A DNA stretch of 46,200 nucleotides, taken from Stentor coeruleus. Taxonomy: Eukaryota > Ciliophora > Heterotrichea > Heterotrichida > Stentoridae. Where the stretch lies: assembly GCA_001970955.1 (NCBI GenBank), contig MPUH01000556.1, positions 1-46,200 on the forward strand, in the 5' to 3' direction. A program made the position numbers and the translations under genes. This document shows, one piece after another, positions 19,227-28,734 of this stretch (positions are counted from its first letter, which is position 1; every line of letters starts with the position of its first letter). The notes under the pieces were generated by a model. The model made no database searches. It was not told the DNA's origin and was given only the letters and a program-made list of their open reading frames with translations.

Positions 19227-20423
19227 TTATTCATATTCTGACCCATCTTTCTTAAGCCAGCACACCTTAACTCCATTTTCCCATTGCGAATTCAAAGATC
19301 TCATACGTTTCTTATATCTATCCCAAAATGTATACACCGCTTTTCCATGGCATACATCTTTAACCCATTCCCCACTATAAATTTTTTTCTTGTTATAAGT
19401 CATTTTCCCATTACCATGTTTTTGCCCATCAAAATACTCTCCTTCATAAATTTTTCCTGAAGGCCATTTAAAAATTCCTTTCCCATGCATTTGTCCTTCT
19501 TTCCACATCCCAGAATAAGATTTCCCATCATCATACGTTAAAATTCCTTTTCCTTCAAACATATCATTTACAAATTCCCCTTCATAAACACTAATCCCAG
19601 GTATTGACAAAATCCCTTTACCATGTTTTTTACTATTCACAAAATTCCCTCTATAACTTATCCCGTCCTGCCACTTTTCTAATCCTTTTCCCTGAAGTTT
19701 CCCATTAGCAAAGTATCCTTTAAGAACTTGACCATTAATGTTATACATACGCCCAAGACCATTTATTGTCCCTTTACTGAACTCTCCTTCATAATAACTA
19801 TTATTAGGCCATATCAGAACCCCATAACCAGATTTTTGGTTTTCTTCAAAATTCCCCATATATTTTGTCCCATCTTTTTCTATAAGCATACCGAAACCTT
19901 CTCTAGTCTTTTTTTCTTCATTCCATTGACCTTGATAATAAACATCATCTTCTATTTCTACTAATGCTTTATCTTCAATAAGCTTTCCTATATAATCTGT
20001 TCTTGAAGATTTTAAGGTTTCTTCTAAGGTACTAATGTTTGATAATGTTCTCTCTGAAATATGCCCTGATACGTATTTGTACATACCGAAAAGCTTGGAT
20101 TTTAAAAGACGTTTGTAGTCTTGACGGGCAAGAAATCCACGGCTTGCATTTTGTAATGATAAAGTTAGATCTTTTTTTGATAGTTTCATTGATACGTCTA
20201 AACGAGTTAGAAAACCTTTTGATATGCTTTGAAAAGCTAGATTACGAGCTAGAGTTGGGTTGATAATATTTAGTGGGGCAAATTCTATAACGATTTTATT
20301 TTCCTCTTCGATTGGGGGCTTTTCAAGGTGCATTCTTGATAGGTGCATTTTACTATTGCCAAGTTTTGAGACAAGAACTTCACCAGAAGCCTCTTCTTGG
20401 TAGCATGAGCATGTGGTTCCCAT
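19227..20423 (-). CDS. Acyl-anchored IQ and MORN-repeat protein (398 aa)
   Basis: The start MGTTCSCYQEE offers Gly2 for myristoylation and Cys5/Cys7 for palmitoylation. Two IQ-like calmodulin-binding helices follow: residues 64-80 (FQSISKGFLTRLDVSMK) and 90-106 (LQNASRGFLARQDYKRL). From about 162 to 375 there are roughly nine MORN repeats (YxGxWxxGxxHGxGxxxxxxG pattern, e.g. YEGEYFDGQKHGNGKMTY). MORN proteins bind lipids or act as membrane-cytoskeleton scaffolds, and ciliates have many. The combination suggests a Ca/calmodulin-responsive scaffold at the cell cortex or ciliary membrane, which is inference. It is convergent with COG3 (172 bp between the stops). Complete, no intron. Confidence 0.9.
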   Translation of the reverse strand: MGTTCSCYQEEASGEVLVSKLGNSKMHLSRMHLEKPPIEEENKIVIEFAPLNIINPTLARNLAFQSISKGFLTRLDVSMKLSKKDLTLSLQNASRGFLARQDYKRLLKSKLFGMYKYVSGHISERTLSNISTLEETLKSSRTDYIGKLIEDKALVEIEDDVYYQGQWNEEKKTREGFGMLIEKDGTKYMGNFEENQKSGYGVLIWPNNSYYEGEFSKGTINGLGRMYNINGQVLKGYFANGKLQGKGLEKWQDGISYRGNFVNSKKHGKGILSIPGISVYEGEFVNDMFEGKGILTYDDGKSYSGMWKEGQMHGKGIFKWPSGKIYEGEYFDGQKHGNGKMTYNKKKIYSGEWVKDVCHGKAVYTFWDRYKKRMRSLNSQWENGVKVCWLKKDGSEYE

Positions 20424-22435
20424 TTATTTATATTCGTTATATTGGTTTTAAATGCTTTATTAGATGATAAGTTTTGATTGAGTCGATAGGCAACAATATG
20501 GGTATTGAGAATATGATGCAATTATATGACTTAAACGATAAATTACTTTATACTAGATGAAAAGCAAACAATGACAATGCATTTTATATTTTCTTTTGAA
20601 CGGTTATCTCTTAAAACTATCATAAACATAGCCTTCATTTAAATTTCTTATAAAATTGGATATAAATATCTACCTTAACCCTTAAGTAACCTTATCCTGC
20701 TTCTCTTATCTGTTTTATTTAAATTAAAATAAATATATTATATAAGCAAACTTATTAGTCTAAACAGGACATAAAAAAGTCTATTTTCCAAACAAAATTT
20801 TTATATCCTATATCTAAAATCACATACATAATTCTTATAACAATCGTAATTACTTGTAAAATCTTCCATTTATATATAAAAACCTAGTATCATCAATAAA
20901 ACTTTTCTTAAAATTGCAAAACTACTAATCAAGCTAATAAACAAATAGAAAAAGTTGAATATCATAAATGGATATATAAAAAATAATACAAAACATAAAC
21001 TCAAACACTTAAATACAATAGAAATATCTATAAAAATATGGATTTAATTATAGCCTAACTTATAAACATCAAAGAAATTTGAGGGTCTTTTTATATGTTA
21101 GTAAAAATAAATATTGATGAACTTATTAAATAATACCTTTGCTATTCAGACCAGGATTATAAATTTGTTATCGGAGACTTGAATTTATGTTAATTCTTTA
21201 TAAGATGCCATAAAATTTATTAAGGAATGAGTAGAAGGCTATCTTGATCAACAGGCCTAAAAGCACAAATAATTTTACTAACTAATATGCATAAACAATC
21301 TAAAAAAAACTTTTAAATATAATATTTCAAACTATAAAAACTTTTTTTGACAATTTTAGTTATCTTAAAGTTAGTTTTAAAATAATTTTATATATGAAAG
21401 ATTTTTTTGATTTGTATATGAATATAGAATATAGAATTTATGATATGGCAAATAATTGTTTCAACATAAAATCATATAAAATTTCCTTTATGAGGAATTT
21501 ATAAGTAGAAGGCTTTTATTATATATAATAATTTAAAGATTATATTTTTATAGTGACATAAAGATGAAATATTTAGTTTTCAACTTTCAAGGTAAGTATG
21601 ATAATGTCTTAGTGGGTGTTTGAAGTTCTGAACAATCCTTTATGTTTGATTTTCTTAAATGATTTCCACATAGGATCATTATCATTAGTGAATTAAAAAT
21701 TATAACAAATAAGTATTTTGCATAAAAACTTTTAACTTGTATATAAAATTACATGTATTTCTTTAAATAAATAGTCTCTTGAATTGAAATAGAAAATAAG
21801 AGAAAGCAGGTATCAAATATTCATTTGGATGAGCAAAGCAAAAATAATATTTATAGAAGGATATACTAAAAAATATATTTTTGGGTCATAATATCAGCTA
21901 AAAACTTAGGTTTCATATAACCATATATCAATAAATTGTTTTTTAGATTCTTTTATGCTTATAATAACTTGAAATAGGAAATCAAAGTATTACCTCCATA
22001 TCTGAATAATAAAGCTTTAATCACTGGCTACAAAAAAAAATATCTAATCAAATTGTGTAAATAACTTAAACTTCAAATAGTTAAACAATAGAAATCTAAG
22101 AATAGCTCTAACCCTTTTATCAATAATTTCCCATCCTATAAAACTTTTATGAACTAAAAATGCATTCCTATAAAATTAACATAAAATTTTTATTCAAGGG
22201 TAAGCTTTGCTTGCCTCCATCCTTCTAATAGCTAATAACTTTTCACAATTTATCAAAAACATTTTCCCTTAAATCAAAAAAAAACGCATTATATACCTTT
22301 TATATTCTTCTATACAATTTAAATCTCTACATATCTCAATTTCCTTAACTTTATATACATTCCTATCACACAATTTATATAAAAATTATCTTCAGTATTT
22401 ATCTAACATATCTTAAATCCAATAGTCTTATAAAA
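20424..22435. other. 2-kb spacer with two skew cycles and a possible fossil gene
   Basis: No intact gene. C-rich 20580-20990, then G-rich about 21350-21870, then C-rich again from about 22060 to the next ATG. This is one more skew cycle than other spacers show. Between them, + frame 21041-21315 is protein-like but holds four TAA and two TGA. Confidence 0.5.
21041..21315 (+). pseudogene. Possible gene fossil
   Basis: The ATG-started frame reads MDLIIA, LINIKEI, GSFYMLVKINIDELIK, YLCYSDQDYKFVIGDLNLC, FFIRCHKIY, GMSRRLS, STGLKAQIILLTNMHKQSKKNF, separated by four TAA and two TGA. No GTAA..AG intron removes them. The number of stops is only slightly below random expectation, so this may be chance. 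The main support is that the spacer's extra skew cycle brackets exactly this segment. Confidence 0.25.
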
Positions 22436-22819
22436 ATGCAAAAAGAAGCTTCTGTAGCTTTAAATATTAACAACATCCATCTCAAAATACAACTAAGCAA
22501 ACTTGAGTCACAAATTCAAACACTAGAAAACGAAATCCAAGTTGTGGAACAAGAAAACTATGAATTATCACAACTATGCGATGAAGCTGATCACAAACTT
22601 ATAATGAAAATTGAAAAAGAGTCTGAGAATTATATAGCCAAAATAAAACAAATAGAAAACGATGAAGCTTTTATCCTAAACCAAGAAGTTAATGACAAAA
22701 TCAGAGAGTTGGAGTTTAGGGCAAACGAATTCTCACAAAGAAAAAATGACTCGAATACAAATTATTTAGTGTATTTGATAATGTTTTTTGTAGGGATTTG
22801 GATATCTAATTTAGTATAA
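22436..22819 (+). CDS. Tail-anchored coiled-coil protein (127 aa)
   Basis: ATG at 22436. Residues about 10-100 form a continuous coiled coil (IHLKIQLSKLESQIQTLENEIQVVEQEN). One hydrophobic helix at about 107-126 (NYLVYLIMFFVGIWISNLV) ends at the C-terminus with no tail. The topology is that of a tail-anchored protein with its coiled coil in the cytosol, similar in plan to small golgins or SNARE-like tethers. No SNARE layer residue can be assigned, so the function stays open. Ends in TAA; the spacer to the next gene is about 250 bp and C-rich. Confidence 0.78.
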   Translation: MQKEASVALNINNIHLKIQLSKLESQIQTLENEIQVVEQENYELSQLCDEADHKLIMKIEKESENYIAKIKQIENDEAFILNQEVNDKIRELEFRANEFSQRKNDSNTNYLVYLIMFFVGIWISNLV

Positions 22820-23066
22820 AAATTTCTTACCTTTGTGTTTTTATATATAATTTTCTTATTAATCAAAAAGTTATTTATGAACGATAATATAAAAGTATTA
22901 TCAAAAATATTACCAGCTATAAAACCTTTAAAAAACATGATAATTTCACCAAACCTAATCTTTCTAAATCTTTTATTTTATAAAAAATCCTTTTACATAT
23001 TTCCACACTAAAAAAGCCTTAAAAATTCCTATAATTTACCAAAGTGTTTATAAAATATATAAAATT

Positions 23067-25271
23067 ATGATAAGGACTGAACTAGAAAAAGTTGTAATCG
23101 AACATTGTATTGGGTGTAAGACCCATCAATGGTGTACAAACCATGACGAAAGCAAGTACATCCAATACTTTACTGCGTGCAAAAATGGTATAGACAAGTC
23201 TTGTCTTGGAGTAACTGTTGCTGAAAATGAAATCCCTTTAGGTTTTCAAAGGAAATTCGTCACAGATCCTAACACAAGTCAATTTGGTAAGTATCATTTT
23301 CCTCGTATAGGTTCTTTTGAAGTATATTTCAGAGGAAAACTCATATTTTCCAAGATTGAGACTATGAAATGGCCTCATCCAGGGATTATTGTCGAGAAAA
23401 TCAAAGAAATTCAACATGCGCCACAGAAGACCCAGGCTAGGAAAAAAGTTTCTAAAGGCAAAAGGGTGAAATCAAATCTGCCTTTTAAGAGAAAAAAAGC
23501 TAAAAAAGGTAGGAAAAAGATTATAAAAACTGCAATCAAAGATGAATATTTTTTACCTAGTATTGATGTTAATGATAGACCAATAACACGTGATCAACCT
23601 GCACGTGGGGTAAAAAATCGTTTAATTGAACTGCCGAAATACTCTGTTGATATGGATCAGAGTTTAGAACACGAAAAACCTATTCATCAAGATTTGGGTA
23701 TTGAAAATAATAGGGTTATAGAAAATAGTGATAAACATAAAGAGGAATATAAACAAAAAGACCCTATAACTAAAGAAAATAAACCTCAAGACTTAGTTTT
23801 TATTGATAAAAAACCTACACCTGATATAAAAGCTGATGGGGGTAAAGATAAAAATTATTCGCCTGTAGATAATATTGTTAAAAATCAAAATTTGGATTTA
23901 AAGGAAAAAAAATCTTTTGAGGAAATTGTGAAAAATGATAATAATAAAGAGGCTTATATGTCAAGTTCTGAAAGTGAATCTGATCATTATGGGTCATCTG
24001 ATAATTCTGTTAAAGGCTTTGGTGAAAATGAAGAAAATGTGGATTATATGGAGATAATGAAAAAATACCCTGAGAATTTTGAAAAAGACCCTGAACTTGA
24101 AGGATTTGTTAAAAGGACTATGGAAGCTCAAGCGAAAAGTAGGGAAAGACTTAAAGAAAAATCAGTCCAAAGCGAAGACTACGACAAATCAAGCGAACAT
24201 TCTAAAGGAAATTATGAAAACCATAAGTTTTTGAATCAAAGCGATGAAGATTATACTGATGAAGACAAAAATATACATGAAGAGAAGAAAAACTCTGATA
24301 AAGAAGATGAAAACTATAGCGATGAAGACTATGAAGATGATAAAAAGTCTAAAAAAAGTGACAATGAAGAATATAGTAACGAAGATTATGAAGATGATAA
24401 AAAACTTAAAAAAAGCGAACATGAAAATTATAGTAGCGAAGACTATGAAGACGAGAAAATTGTTGTAAAAAATCAAGAAGATGAGGAAGAGTATAATAGT
24501 GAAGACTATCAAGAGAAAAAGTCTGAAAAAAATGATGAAGAGTATAGTAACGAAGACTATGAAGATAATGAAAAATCACATGGAAGTCATGATGAAGATA
24601 ATGAAAAATCGCAGGGAAGTCATGATGAAGATAATGAAAAATCACATGGAAGTCATGATGAAGATAATGAAAAATCACATGGAAGTCATGATGAAGATAA
24701 TGAAAAATCACATGGAAGTCATGATGAAGACTATGGAAAATCACATGGAAGTCATGACGAAGACTATGAAAACTCAGATAAAAGTCATGACCAAGCTTAT
24801 GAAGATGATGAAAACTCAGATAAAAGTCATGACCAAACTTATAAAGATGATGAAAACTCAGATAAAAATTCTAAGCAATCAAGTAGTCAAAATATAGGAA
24901 ATAAAAGTTCTAAATCCTCTAAAAAAGATGATTACAACGAGTCAGATTTTGAAGATGACCAAGGACAGCATCCATTAAGACCTGTTGACAAATCTTATAA
25001 TGTTCAACTTCCACTAAATGAGGAATGCAAAAAGAAAATTACTTATCAAAACATAGGAGATAATGCGGCAACTTTTTTTATAGAGTCTTCTGATCCTGAT
25101 TATATGAGTATTAAAGAAACCGAGATATATATTGAAAAAGGAAAAAAGGAAAAAATACAATTACGGTTTGCCCCAATGGTCAGTAATGATGAGAAAAAGT
25201 TTTATTTGTATATTGATAGAAATGGAGAACCTTGGGAATGTATTGAGATAGTCACTGAATATACTGAATAG
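23067..25271 (+). CDS. Rdx (SelW-like) + acidic repeat + NPHP4-type Ig-like domain protein (734 aa)
   Basis: Residues 1-115 match the Rdx/selenoprotein W-like thioredoxin fold: IEHCIGCKTHQWC with a C14-x-x-C17 redox motif (Cys, not Sec), then FPRIGSFEVYFRGKLIFSKIET and WPHPGIIVEKIKEI. Residues 120-155 are highly basic (a possible nuclear or microtubule-binding patch). About 215-625 is Ser/Glu/Asp/Lys-rich low-complexity sequence with several repeat families. Residues about 637-734 look like an ASH/NPHP4-type Ig-like domain (NIGDNAATFFIESSDPDYMSIKETEIYIEKGKKEKIQLRFAP, then FYLYIDRNGEPWECIEIVTEY). ASH and NPHP4 Ig domains occur in cilia and centrosome proteins, so a ciliary or basal-body scaffold with a redox module is a reasonable inference. 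The start is the first ATG and there is no intron. The fusion is unusual and I know of no characterised member. Confidence 0.8.
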   Translation: MIRTELEKVVIEHCIGCKTHQWCTNHDESKYIQYFTACKNGIDKSCLGVTVAENEIPLGFQRKFVTDPNTSQFGKYHFPRIGSFEVYFRGKLIFSKIETMKWPHPGIIVEKIKEIQHAPQKTQARKKVSKGKRVKSNLPFKRKKAKKGRKKIIKTAIKDEYFLPSIDVNDRPITRDQPARGVKNRLIELPKYSVDMDQSLEHEKPIHQDLGIENNRVIENSDKHKEEYKQKDPITKENKPQDLVFIDKKPTPDIKADGGKDKNYSPVDNIVKNQNLDLKEKKSFEEIVKNDNNKEAYMSSSESESDHYGSSDNSVKGFGENEENVDYMEIMKKYPENFEKDPELEGFVKRTMEAQAKSRERLKEKSVQSEDYDKSSEHSKGNYENHKFLNQSDEDYTDEDKNIHEEKKNSDKEDENYSDEDYEDDKKSKKSDNEEYSNEDYEDDKKLKKSEHENYSSEDYEDEKIVVKNQEDEEEYNSEDYQEKKSEKNDEEYSNEDYEDNEKSHGSHDEDNEKSQGSHDEDNEKSHGSHDEDNEKSHGSHDEDNEKSHGSHDEDYGKSHGSHDEDYENSDKSHDQAYEDDENSDKSHDQTYKDDENSDKNSKQSSSQNIGNKSSKSSKKDDYNESDFEDDQGQHPLRPVDKSYNVQLPLNEECKKKITYQNIGDNAATFFIESSDPDYMSIKETEIYIEKGKKEKIQLRFAPMVSNDEKKFYLYIDRNGEPWECIEIVTEYTE
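24564..24761 (+). repeat. Six 33-bp coding repeats (11-aa unit)
   Basis: Six in-frame units encode D-N/Y-E/G-K-S-H/Q-G-S-H-D-E. Units 1, 3, 4 and 5 are identical or nearly identical at DNA level, and unit 2 differs at the H-to-Q codon. They are followed by 14-aa units (ENSDKSHDQ-type) to about 24870. Near-identity including silent sites points to recent expansion by slippage or unequal exchange. Confidence 0.92.
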
Positions 25272-25922
25272 TTTTAGAGATTAATTAAATAATTTGCTAA
25301 GGTTAAAAAATTATAGTATGAAATATGGAAAGATACGTTTTTTTTTAAAGTTTTATGGATATGATTATAAGATTTATTATATAATTGTTATTTTATTGTA
25401 TATGATTAGATATATAATTAAGTGGTTTGGAATATGAGAATATTTTAATTAGTTATATATATAGATAATATGATAAATATAAAATTATTATTATAGTTAT
25501 GATATTATGATAATAGACTATGATAATCATTAGAAAATAATGAATGAATTATGTAAAGTTTAATTAAAATGATATTATAAGCATTAGAATTTTTATTTTT
25601 GTAAAACATGGGCAATTATAGTTTAAAAAGTCAAAAAGCAATATAAATATAATATAAAAAGATATAAAAGCTCATTAATTGAGTGTGTTTTATATATAAA
25701 ATCAATTCACCTTATTTGCCTCATAAAAAAATCTCATAACACAAAGGAAATAAAGCATCATAAATCTGAAATGCATCAAAAATCTAATGAAAAAATTACC
25801 TTATAAAAAAGCCTTGAAATTTGTGATTTATCTTTAGCATTATATATCTAATATTTTCCCCATAGTCAAATTTAATTTTAAAAGTCCTCAATTGTGGAAA
25901 TGGTATAGGCCTTCAGAAAAAA
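25272..25922. other. AT-rich spacer
   Basis: No gene seen. Skew flips from G-rich to C-rich near 25690. Confidence 0.6.
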
Positions 25923-26477
25923 ATGAATAGCCTTGGGTATCTTACAAAGAAAAGCGATATAGAAACAATATTGGAATCACAAACATGGAAAACAATGACT
26001 CCAAAGAAAACTACAAGACCTAAGCCTTTAATTCTGCCAAAACTTAAAGAAGTGGAACTTCTAACAGAAGACTCACCTATAGTAAAAGTTCCTGATTCCA
26101 AGCCTTCATTTCTAATGGAACCAATGAGACGTAAATCTTTACTTGCAATACCTGTAGGGCAATTTACTGCAAGAATCAAAAACCTCATTATTGACGAGGA
26201 TATGAACTATGCAAGAATACCCTTATTACCAAAATACCCTTTTGGAAAACATATAGAAATGCTATCAAAAGAACCTGAGTTCAAAATACTACCTAAAGAA
26301 GTCTTAACGAACACTGAAACTATAAAAAATCTAAAAATAGAAAGTGGAAGAATAAAACGCACTATTACTACATCTCCTTCAATACCAATTATTAAAAAGA
26401 AGAAAAAAAGCAACAAGCATCTTAAGATTTTAGCTTTGGCAAAAAGTAATTCGTATTTGCCTTTAAACTTTACTTAG
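25923..26477 (+). CDS. Hypothetical basic protein (184 aa)
   Basis: ATG at 25923, TAG stop. Pro/Lys/Leu-rich, largely disordered-looking (TTRPKPLILPKLKEVELL; PLLPKYPFGKHIEML) with a KKKKKS run near the C-terminus (about residue 158). No domain, signal peptide or membrane segment recognised. Coding texture is clear relative to the flanking spacer. Its 3' end faces the next minus gene across a 0.9-kb spacer. Confidence 0.68.
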   Translation: MNSLGYLTKKSDIETILESQTWKTMTPKKTTRPKPLILPKLKEVELLTEDSPIVKVPDSKPSFLMEPMRRKSLLAIPVGQFTARIKNLIIDEDMNYARIPLLPKYPFGKHIEMLSKEPEFKILPKEVLTNTETIKNLKIESGRIKRTITTSPSIPIIKKKKKSNKHLKILALAKSNSYLPLNFT

Positions 26478-27364
26478 ATATAATTTAATATTCTAATTAT
26501 TAGTTTTTTTTTTGGGACTTTATTAAAATATTAATATCTTTATTCCTTAAATATCATCATAATAGATTAGTTTAAGTGAACCTTGTTTATGATATTTAGA
26601 AGGATATTTGGGATTTTATGGTTATTTTGTTTGGATTTTATGTTTTTTTTTGAGTTATATATAGGATTGCTTTTAAGATTAGGATTGGAAGAATAGGAGA
26701 AGTTTGAAAAAGGGTAGAATAGAAGAAATTTAAAAGGAGTGTTGAGGTTAATGAAAACTTTATAGGATTTTTATGTTTTTTGTAGACTAGGAGTTGTCTT
26801 TTATAGAATTTTTTGCGTAGAGTGCGTAAGAATTAGTTTTTCTTATAAAGTGTGGATTTTTTTACATCAAGCAATGATTAGATTTGTTAATGATTTTAAT
26901 TAGAACATTTGATATAAAAGAATTATGAATGTTGTTAGGGAGGTAGATTGTTATCATTAAGCTAAGACTATTATAAAGACAGTGTTTTTATATATAAATA
27001 TCTGTTTAATACAATAATACTGAAGTTATCATATAAAATAACTATATTAAACTTAGCTAGTCTTTTTATAAATTATTTAATATATATAAATGATAGTAAA
27101 TTTATTACTATAATTAATTTATAATCAAATTTTAATCTACCAAATTGCATAAATCCACAAAAACCTCAAAAATTCAAATAAAAATACCATCCACCCTAGC
27201 AAATCCTATCAAATTACAAACTTTACCTAAAAAAGCATATTCAAATATAACACAAATATTAACTTAAATATACCACAATACAAAATCCTCTAAACATTTT
27301 CCTTTATCAATAACAAAAGTTAACATATAAATGCATTCAAATAATGTTATATGTTAAAAATACA
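26478..27364. other. Convergent AT-rich spacer
   Basis: No gene seen. G-rich on + to about 27100, then C-rich to the next stop codon. Confidence 0.6.
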
Positions 27365-27892
27365 TTAATTTTTAGATCTTCTTCCAGGAGTGCCAAACCT
27401 ACTCATATTTAAAGATGTATTTGGTGAAGTGACTCTATTTTTATTTGCTGAACTTTTACGTTGATTTTTTTCTGTGATCAAAGTTTTATAAGCTTTATTA
27501 ATAGTCACATCTAATTTAGACTGTGTGAACTCTAAATTAGCTTTATTCAAAGTCTTTGTAGAAGCTACAGGGGACAAAACAGCAGAAGGGGTTGAACTTT
27601 TCAAGCTTACTCTGATTCTTCTTGTAGTTTTTTTAGTTTCTTCTATACTAATCTTTGGCTGTTTCCTTGTATCAGATAATTTTTTACTTGGCTCTGAAGG
27701 TTTTTTACTATTCCCTTGAGTTTTCTGTAAGGCTTCTAGTTTTTCTAAGACTTCATAGTATTTTTTTTCCCATGGGTTTTTCTCTACAATCTCTTTCAGA
27801 CGCTTGTTTTCGTTTATAAGTATTTCTCTATCATATGTCAAAAAATCTACTAAGTCTTGGAGCTGTTTGATATCTTTTGGTATTTCTTGCAT
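27365..27892 (-). CDS. Hypothetical coiled-coil protein with basic tail (175 aa)
   Basis: ATG at 27892 (MQEIPKDIKQLQDLV). Residues 5-60 form a leucine-zipper-like coiled coil (LQDLVDFLTYDREILINENKRLKEIVEKN, then YYEVLEKLEALQK). The rest is Ser/Lys/Arg-rich with TPSAVLSPV and SPNTSLNMSRFGTPGRRSKN, i.e. S/T-P sites in a basic tail resembling microtubule-binding regions. No specific family recognised. Stop TAA. Confidence 0.7.
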   Translation of the reverse strand: MQEIPKDIKQLQDLVDFLTYDREILINENKRLKEIVEKNPWEKKYYEVLEKLEALQKTQGNSKKPSEPSKKLSDTRKQPKISIEETKKTTRRIRVSLKSSTPSAVLSPVASTKTLNKANLEFTQSKLDVTINKAYKTLITEKNQRKSSANKNRVTSPNTSLNMSRFGTPGRRSKN

Positions 27893-28734
27893 TTTGTATA
27901 TTTACTTCAATTTAAATAAGATTGATATATTAGACTTATGAATGATATTTTAAAAAATAGATAAAGGTAGAAGATGAGAATGATATAGAAAATTTGTTAT
28001 TTTTGTGGTATTGATGAATATTATATGTTATTATGGTATGAACTATATTGATGATAATATGGATTAGCTTAATGTTGATATAAATAATAGAATTTATAAT
28101 GTTTAGTTTAATTATTAGTTGTTTTTTATATGGTTTGTATTTTTTTTTTGTTTATTATGTTGTAAAGTTGTAAGGGAAGTTTGAGAAGATAAGGAAAAAG
28201 TTTTAGGAAAGTTTTTAGAATTTTGTTGATGGAATTTTTATTTAAGATATTGAGTAAGATTGTATTTACATGTTTAGTAATGATATTATGATTATTGTGA
28301 GGATTTTGAAAAATGCTTTGAAGAAGAGATTTAAGTAGATAATTTGAGGGAAGGCATGAAAATGTTGTAAATCTTATCTGTAATATGATTTAAGATATAT
28401 ATTTTAAAGATATGCTTTATATATACTCATGATAATTTATATTAAGATTGTATTATTTATATATAAACAAAATTGTGCCAATAATCTCAGTTTATGATTA
28501 TATGTAATTTACACTTATAACAAAATTTATAAATTCCTATCAATATACATCCAAAAACCCCGAACTTCATGATATCTTTTTATCACAAAATTCTAGCAAT
28601 CACGACTAATTTTACCCTATAAAAGCCTCAAACCAAATAAAAAATACACTTAAAAACCTATATAAACCTTTCATCATATAAAATCCCTACAACTTCCATC
28701 AAAAATCCTTCCTAATTCATATTAACAATCTTCC
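27893..28734. other. AT-rich spacer
   Basis: No gene seen. G-rich on + to about 28480, then C-rich. Confidence 0.6.

Noticed and set aside
24564..24761. CRISPR-like or satellite array
   Set aside because: The 33-bp units have no spacers and keep the reading frame of a protein.
24189..24897. Overlapping frames in the acidic repeat region on both strands
   Set aside because: Low-complexity repeats open several frames at once; only the 734-aa frame has domains at both ends.
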